A stretch of DNA of 47,602 nt. It comes from Dimargaris cristalligena (lineage: Eukaryota; Kickxellomycota; Dimargaritomycetes; Dimargaritales; Dimargaritaceae). The notes beneath the pieces are model-generated. The model ran no database searches. It was not told where the DNA came from and was given only the letters and a program-made list of their open reading frames with translations. This document shows positions 10,246 to 22,483 of this stretch, piece by piece. Made by a program: the position numbers and the translations under genes. The stretch lies in NCBI GenBank assembly GCA_027576995.1, contig JANBQC010000175.1, positions 1 through 47,602 on the forward strand. The letters are read 5' to 3'. The first letter of the stretch is position 1. Each line of letters starts with the position of its first letter.

Positions 10246-13200
10246 ATGGCCGAGCCGGCCGACCGTGCCAGGCCCACTTCCCGCCCGGTCTCCTCCGCGC
10301 CCGACTCTGAGGACCCGTTAACCCCTCGCCTCTCCGAACTTCGGCTTTCCACCTTTGAGTCTGGCCGTAAGTCAATAGCCCGCAGGCCAGTGGCTTATCC
10401 AAACACCCAGTCCCCACTTTCTCCCACCGCTGGGAGAGGGGGTGGCTGGTGTCTGTTGAAGCCAACTCGGCCTCGTTGGCCCGCATAATAATATTTTCCG
10501 TATAGCCGCAACTTACCGTGCCTCGCCCCCCTTTGGAATTTGTAGCGTTTGATATTGTGCTAATCATTGTTTTGCTATCGGAATACCACTGCATCCCCTC
10601 CTCCCACTTGTCGGTAGTCATTATGGGCGTGGTTGAGGACTCCCTCTTCAACCCCAACGATGCCACCCACAACACCTTCCCCTCCTGGCAACTCGAGGAA
10701 AGCCGATCCAGTATATCTGCCGAGCCCCCCAAACTAACTTGGGCCGAACGGGCCTTTTCGGCCATCGGCCCCTCCCAACTCCCATCTGCCTTCCAGAGCC
10801 CCGAGCGCAGTTCCCAGGCCCTCTCCCCCCCTCCCCTCCGGGCCTCCCTTAGCACCTCTCGGGTCTTCCATACCGCCGAATTGGAATCCGACTCTCCCAA
10901 GGCCGGGCGCCACTCGACCCATTTGCCTCTATCGCCATCACTCTATTCCAGCCAACCTTCTCTGGCTCCTCTCAACGACACCATCGACCGCCATAAGCTT
11001 ACATCATCCACTCCTGCCTTCAAGAAGTCGGCTACTAGCACCTTCTTCACCTCCGGGTAAGCCCTCTAAATACATCTTAAACCGGTACCTATTGTTCGTT
11101 TAGATCCCGTCAATTAATATACTCAGTCAATTTTTTGGGCTGATCCTCCTAGCTTGGTTATCCGCCTCGATGATGCATTCCCCTACTGCAATCCGTATAT
11201 TAATGCCATGCAACCAACCACCTACCCCTTTCCCCATTTGATATCCAGGATCCCGGACTCATTTTCCGACTCGAGTACGGCCCCGCCCCTCACCCCAATT
11301 AAAAAGAGTACCAGCCAACGTAAATCGAAAACCGACATTTCTTTCTGGTCCTTCTCAGGCGATAATACTAATAACAGTAACAGTAACAGTAATAAGGTAA
11401 TACTCACGGGGTTTCCAAGTCCCAACCGGCTGCGCGTGGTCGCATCCGCATTGAGTCGACCATATACTAACCAGCAATTTCACTTCCTCTATACTATAGG
11501 ATCATCCATTTCCACTAACCCCTGAACTTACGAAAATGGTCATTACCCTCCCCCACCTAGGAAAATGCAACCAACCAAGAATCGCCGGCTACCCGCCCCG
11601 ACTCCAGCAACTCAACTGGCAAGGGTCCAAATTCCCAGTCCCGTAAATCGGGCACATATATTCGCGACCGCCTCTCGGGGCTTCTCCGGAAACCCAGCGT
11701 TGGCAAAGGGGCCAGTGGCAGTGGTACTGGCGAAGACGGCATTAATTACTTCTCGTCCTCCCGCATGAGTCAGCGTATCATCCCCCCCGGGATTGCGTCC
11801 CCAACCACCCCCGTCCTGGCCGAGCCCCTTGCGCCGAACTCGCCCCGAATCTCCGGTGATGGCACTCAAGTGGTCATGACTAGTCCCGCCCTCCTCTCAA
11901 CGGAAAAACTTCTAAATACCGACCCTAGCCATCGGTCTCACCGTGAATTGGTCCAGGATTTCCTGCAGCTCAAGGAAGACTTTAAAAACATGGCCATTAG
12001 CAAACGATTACTCGACCAGTCGGTCCGAACCTTCAACCAGGAACTTAACCAAATTCGCGCCGCCCACAAGGGGGCTGAAGAGCGGGCCGATACTCTGGCT
12101 GGTCAGCTAACCCTCGCCAAGGAGGCCAGCGACGACATGCACAACAAGTTGGTTATTGCGCGGGGCGAGCTTCAGCAGTCCCAGCAGCAGGCCCAAACCC
12201 TGCGGAAGGAGCGCCGGGGCTGGGCCGAGCAGGCCGAGGCCGCCGAAAAGGAAGCCCTGCGCTTGACTACCGAGCTTAATACCGCCCAGGAACGGGTCAC
12301 CGAATTAGAGTCCTACTCGTCTGAAGAAGCTGTTCAGCTCCAACAAACTATTGAGAGACAGGCCCAAACCATCAGCGATCAGGCCGGCTCGGTGACCCGC
12401 CTTACCAACGACCAGGAACAGCTGACCGAGACCATGAATGACCTCATGGAAAAGCTCCGATCGGTGGGCGGTGGATCTGACCAACCAGCTCTCCCTTCAG
12501 CAGACGCACGACCCGCCCCCGCCAGTTCCCTAACCGCATCAACTCTCGAGACGATCAAGCAGGACTACGCCAATGAAGTCACTCGGTTGGCCAATGACCA
12601 CGCTTTACTGGCCGATACCATGACTGAGCTTACCGCCCGGGCCAAGGACTACAAGACCCAGATTCGCACGTTAAAGGGCGAGCGGGCCGACATGGAGCAA
12701 AAAATCACGGTGCTGACCGACCAGGTGACCCAGTTAGATCTCGTTCAAATCGGGACTCAGGCAATCCGGGATACCTTGGCCCAAAAGGAAGAACGAGTCA
12801 GTCAACTGGAGGCCGAGTGCGCCCGGTTTGGCCCGGTCGAGGCCCAATTCCGGCTCGACATCACCGACTTGGAGCAAATTAAAGTGGAGCTACAGGCTCA
12901 GGTAGCTCGGTTGGAAAAAGACCGGGTCCCAGTCGACGTAATCGCTATCGTGGATGATCCAGGTCATGATATACGCCTCGCTGCCCTTCAGCAAGACTAC
13001 GACACTCTTGAAGCCGAATTTGCCGAAGCTACCGAGTTAGTGGAGAATCTGCGTACGGAGGCTGCTCACCATGCTACCCAGCGGCAATCCCTAGTTGCAC
13101 GGGTAACCCACCTCGAGGTTGAATTGACGGAGAGCCGGAAAGCGCAGGAAAAATTATTAACGGAGCATGTGACCTGGAACGAACAGTGGGATCGTGTAAA

Positions 13201-16200
13201 GCAGCAAGCCACTGATGCCGACGAGCAACGGGTGGCCATGGAAATCAAATGCGTTGATATGGAATTGGCGGCCATCGCTGCCGAAGAGGCCCGGATGGAA
13301 GCCGAGGTTCAGCGGGATGCCCTTCTCGAAAACGCTGACCAGACTGGCCCAGCCCCTCCATCTCACCTACCGACATTGTCAAGAACCGGCTCCGTGTCCG
13401 CCTCGCCCGCACGTACCGCCCAGGCCGGTGAGCTGGTCAAGCTCAAGGGCAAGATGAATGACTTTAAGGTCCGCCGGGATCGTCTGCAAAACCAAATCAC
13501 GTCAGAAACCCGGGCCATTGCCGAGTTTGAACTCGAAATCGAAGTAACATCCATTCGGTTAGTGACATTACGGGCGGAGCAGCAAGTGCTTTCCGTTCAG
13601 CTGAGGGATATCCTACTCGAGAATCGGGCTATCCAGTACGAGATTGACCACCAAACGGGTAAGAAAGACCAACAAATCGGATTTTTGCAAGGGAGCTGTC
13701 TCGAAGCCAGTGCCATCCTTAACCCCGCTGCCCAAGACCGGGCCATTCAAGTGTCTCTGCCGGCTAGCCTGGACGAAACCGAAAATATCAAACCCATCCA
13801 AACCAGCGCCGAAGTCGTCAATTTATCCAGCGGGATTAACACCCTGCGCCTTAGCCACATGCTGGTAGACACCGGGGTACAGACTAGCCCCTTATGCATG
13901 CCTGAAGACGCCCAAAATCCCGAGAAAGCGCTCCCCATCCCTGAGCACTTGTCGGCTTTATCGGAGTCCGGTCGGATTGAGCCCGAGTTCTCGTCACTGT
14001 TCTCCCTTGCTGACGAAGTCATGGATGACCGCACCAACCTACTGGCACAGCTGTCGGAATTAGACCAGGAACGGACCCTCCTGGCCCAACAACTGGCGGT
14101 CAATGAGGATAATCTGATTCGCGAACGCCAGGGCGTCGAAATCCTACGCAACCAAATCGAACAAATTACCGAAAACCACCACCAAACGGAGCGGTTATTG
14201 AGCACCCATTTAGCAGAGTGCCAGTTGACAACCGAGCAGCTTGAGGCCGCACGGTCCAGCGCCGAAGCCGAGTCCGCGGAGGCTCAAGCTAAAGTCCGTA
14301 CCCTTGAAACCCGGGTCACCGAGCTCGAACACCAGGCTACCCTAGCCCAGCCTGCCCCCGCCAGCCCCCTTGGTCCGGGTCGGGGAGGTCTACGCCGGTC
14401 GTTTACGTCCCAGCGGGACCTCGTTGGCAGCACTCCACTGACCAATCGTAGCCAGAGTGGAAGTAGCAGCATGGTGGTGTCCCCTCAAGAACAGCGGCGA
14501 TCGAGCAGTAGTCTAAGCGCCGTCCGACCCCGCGCTCGCGCCGGCAGTCTGTCTGCCAGCAAGTCGAAAGTGGAAATTACCAGCCGGACTCGCAGTCGCA
14601 CGGACTCCCTCTCCCCGGTTGGCACTGGCCCGGCTTCGTCGTCATCCTCGTCGTTAGTATCGGGTCTTCGCAGTCCTAATTTTGCTCGCCCGCCAATTCC
14701 CAGCAATTCGGCCAATTCCGCTGAGACGAGCGACTCTCTGCGCCGCGAGGTCAACCAGTTGCAACAGGCTCTGGACAAGTTGGAATCGGAAGCCGTGGAA
14801 CGCGAGAAACGGACCATCGAGTTAACCGAGCAGCTACGGAATGCCCAGAAACAGTTGGCCGACACCCAGGGACAGCTCAGCCGCTACGAACAAGAGCAAA
14901 CCGCTCGAGCGGCTGACGTCAAATTCCGGACTACACTGGATGAAGCCCACCGTGACCGCGAGCAAAAGCGGAATCAGCAGCAGTTGTCCGAATTCGCCCA
15001 ACTGATCGAAACCCAAAAGGGCGAAATAGCCACCCTGCAGCTGCGCCTCCACTCCGAGCACAGCAAGTTGGTTAACGAAAAGCATAAGGACCTGACGACC
15101 CAGCAACGGCGTATCGACGAGCTCCTCAATACGATTCATAAGAAGGATACCCAAATCAGTTCCCTCCGTGAGAATCTACTGCAGCACCACGGCCGTATTG
15201 ATGCTCTTGAACAGGAGTACGCCTCCTACCGCCGGCAGCAGGAACGGGCTGAGAAGAAACTCGAGTCGGCCCATCGCCTCTCCGTTAAGTTACGCGACGC
15301 CGCCTCCAGTTCTACCCCCGCCTCCAGCCAGCCAATTACGCCCAGCTCACCTAGATCTGCAACCCCCGCTTCCGTGGCCTTGGTCTCTTCCCCGGCCGAA
15401 CTCACCCAGCAGGTCGCTGATTTAGAAGCCAAGATTAGTGATTTAACGCAGCGCTTGCGTGAGGAACAACAGCACGTCCAGCGCGGCCTGTACTTAGCCG
15501 AAGAGAGCCGTGGACACCATCTGAAGGAAGTACAGGGGTACCAAATCCAACTGGCGACCTTCGAAAAGGATGTGGAAGACCTGCGCGACCGTATTCAAGT
15601 TCACGAAGACACGATAAATCACCTGCGGAAGCAAGTTGCCGATGGCGAGCAAGAACGGGAGGCCCTGATTAAACAATTCCCCGCGGTTCCAACCCGTCAC
15701 CCTAGCGAACTTTCCCGTCCGGGTAGTATGTTTGAGGACGGCAGCCGACTTGGTATGGGAGGTGCTCTCCAGTACCCTAGCCGAGGTGGCGGACAACACG
15801 ATGCTGAAGTCCGGTTACATACTCCGCCGACCCCACCCCCGGGCCGCGTGGCCGTGGCCGAATATGCTGACGGATACACCACCCCTGGCCCTGTCGACCG
15901 CCATGTCCGCTTGAGCGTGTCTTCGCTCTCCCATTCTCACGTCACGTCCCCGTCGGCTGTCCACTGGTCAACCCGGACCCCACCCCGTAATGATATCACT
16001 ACTCCCATTCCCACGCCCGGCGGTTACTCTCGCCGTAGCACCGATGTGGCCTCCCTACTCACCGATGCCGCCCACCGTCAACCGGCACGCTCACCCGCTC
16101 CCGACCGAATGTCCCCGGGTGTCCCCCACAACCATACCAGCCGCCGTCAATCCATTTCTAGTCTACACTCCAGTCGGGCTGGCTTAGACTGGCGTTCGGC

Positions 16201-18919
16201 CATGACGAACCCCGCGAATGCCACCTCCTTTGGGTTGACCGGCTGGAATCCCCGGTTGGAACAATCGGGCCTTAATGATTATCTGATGAGTATAGGCGCC
16301 CCCCCTGGCACGCCGGCCAGTCGGGGCCATCACCGTACCCCATCGAGTGGAAGTGCCAATACCAATGTGACGGGTGCTAAACAGGATGTTACCAATCTGA
16401 TCGCACAGCTCGAGCTCAAGGACTTTGAGCTTCAGAAAACCCAGTTGTTCCACCAGGAACAATCCAAGAAACTCATTCGGGCCAACTCCCGCATCGAATA
16501 CCTCGAGCTGGTGATTAGTAATAACGAAAAGGCCATGGAACACCTGCAGCGGGATCTTAACGACAAGCTCGACACCATCCAGCAGTTCAAACGCCGCCTA
16601 GATTCGGCGGCCGCTGAAGGGGTAGGCGCTAGTGATGCACCCATGAGTACTTCACCCGCCTCGGCCAATGGCCTGGCGGGCAACAGTGGCAAAGAGCCCG
16701 TTATTAATGAGGAGCAGTTGGCGGATTTGATCGCCCGCAACCAGGCCACCGTGAGGGGTGTCGAGTCACTGTTTACCCATATCCAGTCCAACTTTGGTTT
16801 CTCGGCCCAGCAGCTTCAGCGGATGCGGGCCGCTTCTTCGCCTCCGTCATCGGTGATTACAGGTACAACCACCCAAGAGGATAACCAGGCAATGCATATG
16901 ATGTGTACCGACCTCGTCTCGCCCTCTGCCAATAGTCCCACCAATTGGAACGGAAATACCGGCCCGGTACTTTCACTCCCTAACGCCATGCTCAAGGAAC
17001 TGGCCGCGGCCCTGGTACGGGGTGACCACGACACTGTGTTCCAGGAATTATGCGCGTATGTCAACGATATGCGCCGTACAGGTGAGGCCTGCCAAACCCT
17101 GCTGCAATGTCTACTGCGCAAGTGTCAGCCCGAAGAGGATGACCCCAGCTCATCTGAGGCCTATTCTTCCCCGACCTTCCATTCCGTGCCCCATCTCCTG
17201 GATAATCTGCATACGTTTCAGAAGCGGATGGATGTGTACCGCCACTTAGTCAATCTGGTGGAGAGTGTTGAGGCTGCCGTCCGTAAATACGTAGCTGGCG
17301 ACAATGGGCCTGCTGGAAATCCTGGCAACGATAACAAAGGCCTGGATGACGAGCAAGCCAATGCCCTACAGGAACTCGAGCACGAAGTCCGGTCTTTGGC
17401 TTCGGCCCACCTACCCCATCTGGTTATGCCAGCGCCCCAGGCCCACCCCATCACCTCTCTTGTGGCCCATTGCCACAGCCTTCGGGATACGGTAGCTACC
17501 ATTCACCGTGAATTGCCCGACCAGCAGCGGCTGCTTGATACAATCGAGTCGTTGCGGGATACCCTAGGCCGAAACCAGTTGGAATGCGACCAATTGCGTC
17601 AGCAGAACCGGCTTCTGTCAGTACCGACCCACCTGGAGGCCCCGGCCTCCTCCAACGCCCTGGCGATTGGAACCGCTTTAGATCGAGTCCATTCGCCCGC
17701 TATCAGCGTGGCCGCAGCGCAACGACAGTCCGATTTGGAAGCCGAAATTGACCAATACCGTGCCAAAATAACCGTACTCGCCCATGAGAAACACGAGGCT
17801 CTCCAAGAAACCACCGATCTACGTCACAAATGTAAACACTGGTCCGACCAGTGCTACCAGTATGAAAAGGATCTGCGCACCGAACAGCGCCACGGTAAAG
17901 CTCTAGCGGAAGACCTGGACAACACCCAGGAAACGCTCCATCGGCTCCAGACCCAACTGGAAACCAAGAAACACGACCTGGAAGCGGCCGAAAGGTTCAT
18001 TGACCAGCTCCAACACGAGAGCCAACTAGCCAAGGCGGACTACCAGGAACTGGAGTCGCATATCAGTCGGGTCAGCAACCTTGACTCGTCGACTCAGCAA
18101 AGCTTGGAGGCGCTTCGTCGGGAAAATGCGCAATTGATCCAGGACCTCCAGCACCAGCAGCAGGCCTTACAAGAGGCGCGCCAGTCTGACGAGGGTAAAG
18201 TGAAGGCCCTGGAGAAGGAACTGGCCACCCTTCGTGAGCAACTGTCGGTGCAAAAGGTCATCAGTTCGCCAACCGCCGACTACAGCGGCTTCGACCGTCT
18301 CCTCCAGTTTGAACGGGACAAGCACACGGCCGAACTCCGGCGCTCCAAGGTTAAACACCGCGACGAACTCGTTCAGGAACGCAACCGGGCCAATCAGCAG
18401 GCCCGCGAACTCGAACAGGGCATTCGTTACTGGCGCTCCCTACTCCAACGCGAGCAAAGCTTCCGGGCTGACCTTGGGTACCAGAAGCAGTACCTCCTGA
18501 TGCTCATCGGCGGCTGGGAGCAAGTCAAGAGTGCCACTTTAGTCATGATTACGAAAATGGGACTCTACTCCCAAAATCCCGCCCCGCGCCGCAACCCGAC
18601 GATACTGAAATTCCGCAAGGCGGTGGTGGCGATTATTTATATCAAACGCATGTCGGCGTTGGCAGCGCACTACCGGCGTATTCAGGAATTGAAATTGCCG
18701 GCGGCCGTTGCAGCCAAGCCGTCGTCCACGACTACAGCCGACGCGGCGACTGCATTGGTACGGCGCGGCGGTGCTAATGGGGAGGGAGGGAGTAGTGGGA
18801 TACCGCTGCCTCCGCTGGGGGTGGTGACGGGTGGCCGCCGAGTCTTTGGAAATGAAATTAGTTCGCGCTTTGGGCTGCCCAGTATGGCCAGCCAGCCTAA
18901 TCTAGGCCGTCGCCAATAG
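10246..18919 (+). CDS. Giant PACT-domain coiled-coil scaffold of the spindle pole body/centrosome
   Basis: This is a probable structural scaffold of the microtubule-organising centre (pericentrin/AKAP450 and fungal Pcp1/PcpA/Mto1 class). I assemble four exons: 10246-10366, 10618-11056, 11153-11396 and 11561-18919; phases match at every junction, giving about 2720 aa. The first ~400 residues are Ser/Pro/Thr-rich and disordered. Heptad-like coiled coil then runs through most of the protein, broken by Ser/Pro/Gly-rich linkers (about residues 1205-1320, 1515-1560 and 1630-1820). Near the C-terminus (about 2560-2650) is a PACT-like segment: RYWRSLLQREQSF, the core FRADLGYQKQYLLMLIGGWE, then a basic helix FRKAVVAIIYIKRMSAL. 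A basic, Gly/Ser-rich tail follows. I cannot recognise a clear CM1 gamma-tubulin-binding motif. The ATG at 11765 is internal, because exon 4 is open upstream of it to the splice acceptor. At 2720 aa it is more than twice the length of the fungal homologues I know. PACT identity is by eye. Confidence 0.82.
10367..10617 (+). other. Intron 1 of the PACT-protein gene
   Basis: 251 nt, donor GTAAGT, acceptor CGGTAG, phase 1. The alternative acceptor ending at 10505 leads to an in-frame stop, which supports the one chosen. Confidence 0.65.
11057..11152 (+). other. Intron 2 of the PACT-protein gene
   Basis: 96 nt, donor GTAAGC, acceptor CTCCTAG, phase 2. The flanking exons stay in frame. Confidence 0.65.
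11397..11560 (+). other. Intron 3 of the PACT-protein gene
   Basis: 164 nt, donor GTAATA after an (AGTAAC)-type repeat encoding Asn/Ser, acceptor CCACCTAG, phase 0. The donor is weaker than the others in this gene, so the exact exon 3 end is less certain. Confidence 0.5.
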
Positions 18920-21028
18920 AGCCGACCCTACCTCCCCAGTCCACCCTTACCATGCCCTTCTCTCGGTGTCTTATACAACACTTCACCTGCATTTCTCTGC
19001 ATTGTTCGCTTTTTTATTATTACTTTTCTACTTTGGAAAGAACATCCTTTCGTATACTATAGCCGCCTTTTTTTTTTGATGTTGTATTTACCCCTTTTTC
19101 CTCTAGGGAAGGATGGGTTCTCGTTCAATAATTTACATACTCACATCAACGCGCTGTCCCAATGTCATCCCATCTATGCCACATTACCATTCTTTGCCCT
19201 CACCTTAATAATATATATATATATATATATTATCTTATACATACACTTCTAATTGTTTTTTTCTTGGGTTTTAATATATATTATTCTTTTTTTTTGTACT
19301 GTGATACCACTGTCATTCAACTTAATTGATACACGTCCTGGCTATGGATGCTAACCAGCGATACTTTTACCACCCGTAAGTTCCGCAAATAAAGTCACAC
19401 ATTAGATATTATAGACAAGCTGTTGGCCTTCTTTAGATACACGGAGTAGTATATTTTTGGTGGGGACGGGATGTTCAAAGGACGGTCTAAATTTAGGACC
19501 GATGTTTATGGCGACGAGGGGGCTTTCAACCCTTGGCGATTGTAATACCAGGTGAATCCATGTACTTCGAAGTGCATGCCGACCAATACTCCGAAAAAAG
19601 CAAACGGGTGGGTTGAAGGTAGTAACTGACTATGCACATATGAGATGTTTACCACGGGTGAGAATGTCCTGAGATGGTCAAGTAAGGTACCCAAGTGTCA
19701 CCACCATCCACTTCAGCAAGGGGGGGTGGTGTGGCGAACCGCTTGGTAAGTGACACTACGCCAATGTTCCCCTACGGTAACCCATTTTGACCGTATGCAT
19801 GAGGGAAAGTCACTCTAGCATCCCAGACCAACGACTTATAATCAATCCGCATAGCGTGCCGGAATTAGAGTGAAAACTGGAGTCCAAAGTAGCACCTTTC
19901 TCCTGCTTAACACATCACTATTGTTCCCATCTTATACCTTCCCACCTTTACTCTACCTCCTTTTAAGTTCTAGTCACCTTCCTTTGTACATTTGCATTTT
20001 TGTGACCAGTGCGTCATGCTGTGGTGATTCTATGGTCTAGGACATACATATTTGCCTAATGACCACGGAAGGGGTTTGTGGTTTAAACCAGGGGGGCGGG
20101 GGGTACGATTGGCGGCATCTACCAGAGTCGGCGGTTTGATCCGGGTGAACCTATCCGACCGGTGGCGGCCAGACAGGAGGGATAGTATGGAGTCTGCCCT
20201 TCGAATATTTATGCCTATTCTACAAATCTCCCGAAATAAAATATAGCTGGATACCAGTCGTGTATTATTAGTAAGATGTGAAGGGGTAAATCACTTGCTG
20301 ACAAGTTGGTAAAGGAAAGAGATCGAAATACGACCTTACTTCGCCAAATAGACGGGATTACATAAGAATCGTCCAGTTTTCCTATCCTTGGGGCAAAGCC
20401 ATTAATACTAGATCCTCCTAAACGAAGAGGTAAAGCGACATGGTCCAATGAGTATGGGATGGAGTAGTCCGATGAACCTTCAACCAATGGCAATTAAACC
20501 AGCTGTCATTCCGACTAAATAGAATAGTCTCGGAGCTCTGAGCATGGGTGCATTACAACTGTACCTTACCGAGTGAAGCCGCGGGTACCTGATGCTGCAG
20601 GGGATCAGTCAGAAAAAGGGGTTGGGGAAATGAATTACAGGGTCGATGGATCCTAGGAATCTGCAGGTGTCGAGTAAAGCAGTTCAGGAGAAGGTATTAA
20701 AAGGAGGAGCGCAAATAGGAGGTAGAGGGGGGTGGCGGGGAGAGAATGGCGGTTCTGATTGGAATAAGGCATGTCGAGACTCAAAGAACCTAAATTGGCT
20801 GATACTGAGCCGGCTCTCACTCTTCACTGGTGTCGTGAATCAGGACACCGACGATAGCGGAAGTTTACCGGGGTACATGCGACCAGACAAGCTGTATACT
20901 CACTGATCCGTTCAGGTCTGACCGTTGATGGGTTTCTGGAATGTCCCGAGACTCCCCGCTAGAGAAGTAGCCGGATATTGCCAGGGTACCACCACCACGA
21001 ATACACCGCAGGATCTGAAATGCGTATG

Positions 21029-21029
<1 letters not shown>
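18920..21029. other. Intergenic, no gene recognised
   Basis: The first ~470 nt contain T-rich tracts, an (AT)n run at about 19208-19231 and an AATAAA at 19388-19393, consistent with the 3' end of the PACT gene. The remaining 1.6 kb shows only short frames without recognisable features and has ordinary CpG content. Confidence 0.5.

Positions 21030-21030
<1 letters not shown>

Positions 21031-21074
<44 letters not shown>
21031..21074 (+). repeat. (CT)22 dinucleotide repeat
   Basis: A perfect 44-bp CT tract (GA on the other strand) just upstream of a TATA box and 322 nt before the ATG of the secreted-protein gene. Its position suggests a promoter-proximal GAGA-type element, or simply a microsatellite. 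Confidence 0.95.
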
Positions 21075-21076
<2 letters not shown>

Positions 21077-21092
21077 AGAAACGTATCGCCCA

Positions 21093-21099
21093 TATATAA
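21093..21099 (+). promoter_or_regulatory. TATA box of the secreted-protein gene
   Basis: TATATAA between the CT tract and the pyrimidine-rich leader, 297 nt upstream of the chosen ATG. The spacing implies a leader of up to about 260 nt or a leader intron. Confidence 0.4.
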
Positions 21100-21395
21100 T
21101 GGAGCTCCCCGCCGCTCTCTGGTGTTCCGACATCGCTCCATCGGCACTCAATCTAGTGTTATCTTTACCGCGCCCCCTCCTCGCGTTCCATTCTCCTCTA
21201 TCATCCATATATATCTACCCGTAGTTTAGTTTTCGGCAGTCAACTTTGTATTGTAATACATACTTCATAGCTCTATACCTGTCCATATTGAACCATACTC
21301 GGTCAATCTTTATATCTTCCCTCACTTACCCACTATCTTTATTCGTCCTGTTTCTCACCGTTTTCTCAAAAAAAATATACTATTCATCAACAAAA

Positions 21396-22247
21396 ATGAA
21401 GGTCAACACTATCTACTACGTTGCTCTCTGGGCCGCTACCTTGGCTTTGAGCGCCTCGGCTGCTCCCAACGCCGTAGCGGAAATTCGCGCAGTCTATGCC
21501 CGCGGATACGGTTCCGATAATCATGATGGACATGGGCCTAGCTACGGCGGCCACGGTGGTCACGATTCCGGCTACGGTCACGGCGGCGATTCCGGCCACG
21601 GACACGGTGGACATGGCCCGGACAACAACCGCTCCGGTCCCGGTTACGGCCATGGTGGCCATGATTCCGGCCACGGTGGCTCCCACTACCGCCGGGTGCC
21701 TGACTCCAGCCCTGGTTACGGCAGTAGCGGACCCAGCGGCCATGGCCACAACTCCGGTGGTGGTGGTGGTGGTCACGGTCATGACCAGGGCTATGGTCAC
21801 AGCGACTACCATTACGGCTCCGAGTACCACCGTGGCAGTGAATACAGCCACAGCAATTATAACAACAACGGCCACGGAAAGGAGGGTGGTGGTCACTCCA
21901 GCGACGCCGGGAAGGGCTACAGCGGAGCCCCTGCTCCCAAGGGCTATCGGCGGGACTATAATCCTGGAAAGGACTACGGCAAAGGCGCCCCGGCCCCCAG
22001 CAAAGATTACGATCACGGGCCAGTCGATGACGGCAAGAAGCCCGCTGACGACTACGATCAGGGCAAGAAGCCGGCTGACGACTACAAGCCTGCGCCAGTG
22101 GATCAAGGCAAGAAACCCGCCAATAACTACGATCAAGGCAAGAAGCCTGCCGATGACTACAAGCCGGCGCCAGTGGATCAGGACAAGAAGCCCGCCGGCG
22201 ACTCGTACAAAGACAGCAACCCCCACGGATCTTCGGACAAATACTAA
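21396..22247 (+). CDS. Secreted Gly/His/Tyr-rich repeat protein
   Basis: A 283-aa protein of no family I can name. The N-terminus is a clear signal peptide (MKVNTIYYVALWAATLALSA) with predicted cleavage after ASA, so it should enter the secretory pathway. Mature residues about 30-180 are Gly/His/Ser/Tyr-rich with GHGG, GYGHGG and HDSG motifs and roughly two dozen His; I see no Cys. The C-terminal third is charged and repetitive: two 25-residue units of the form GKKPADDYDQ plus GKKPADDYKPAPVDQ (DNA 22032-22106 and 22107-22181) and a partial third. Two RR sites could be Kex2-type cleavage points. His clusters suggest metal binding, and Lys/Tyr/Asp-Pro repeats resemble wall or adhesive proteins; both are inference. 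I chose the ATG at 21396 because CAAAAATGAA is a good context and the signal peptide follows directly. A poly(A) signal lies at 22362-22367. Confidence 0.85.
   Translation: MKVNTIYYVALWAATLALSASAAPNAVAEIRAVYARGYGSDNHDGHGPSYGGHGGHDSGYGHGGDSGHGHGGHGPDNNRSGPGYGHGGHDSGHGGSHYRRVPDSSPGYGSSGPSGHGHNSGGGGGGHGHDQGYGHSDYHYGSEYHRGSEYSHSNYNNNGHGKEGGGHSSDAGKGYSGAPAPKGYRRDYNPGKDYGKGAPAPSKDYDHGPVDDGKKPADDYDQGKKPADDYKPAPVDQGKKPANNYDQGKKPADDYKPAPVDQDKKPAGDSYKDSNPHGSSDKY
22032..22200 (+). repeat. 75-bp tandem repeat inside the secreted-protein gene
   Basis: Two 75-bp units (22032-22106 and 22107-22181) and part of a third. Each encodes 25 residues with two GKKPA-N/D-N/D-Y blocks. The unit length is a multiple of three, so gain or loss of units keeps the frame. 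Confidence 0.85.
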
Positions 22248-22361
22248 AAACGGCCCCACTATTCTTATCTTTCCCCCCTCCCCCTTTCTCCCGTGTATTA
22301 CAGATATACACCCATTATTACTACTCTTCGTGCATAGCCTGCACCATTTAAGTTAACCCAT

Positions 22362-22367
22362 AATAAA
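22362..22367 (+). terminator. Polyadenylation signal of the secreted-protein gene
   Basis: AATAAA 115 nt after the stop codon at 22245-22247, in AT-rich sequence. Position fits a 3' end signal. Confidence 0.5.
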
Positions 22368-22483
22368 GTAGCCAATACTGATTGCATACCATTGCTTTTT
22401 ATTTAGCTTGTCCTACCAGCCAATCACATAAATATCCCATATGTTGTCCAAGATGATTTGGGACGGGTGTCCGGAATTGCTGA

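Noticed and set aside
11765..18919. Treating 11765 as the start of the large coiled-coil gene
   Set aside because: The frame is open upstream to a splice acceptor at 11560 and three phase-matched exons lie further upstream.
21387..22311. Long antisense open frames (290 and 257 codons) over the secreted-protein gene
   Set aside because: They mirror the biased Gly/His/Asp codons of the plus-strand gene, give low-complexity Val/Ala/Thr or Arg/Cys sequence, and the plus frame has a signal peptide and good start.
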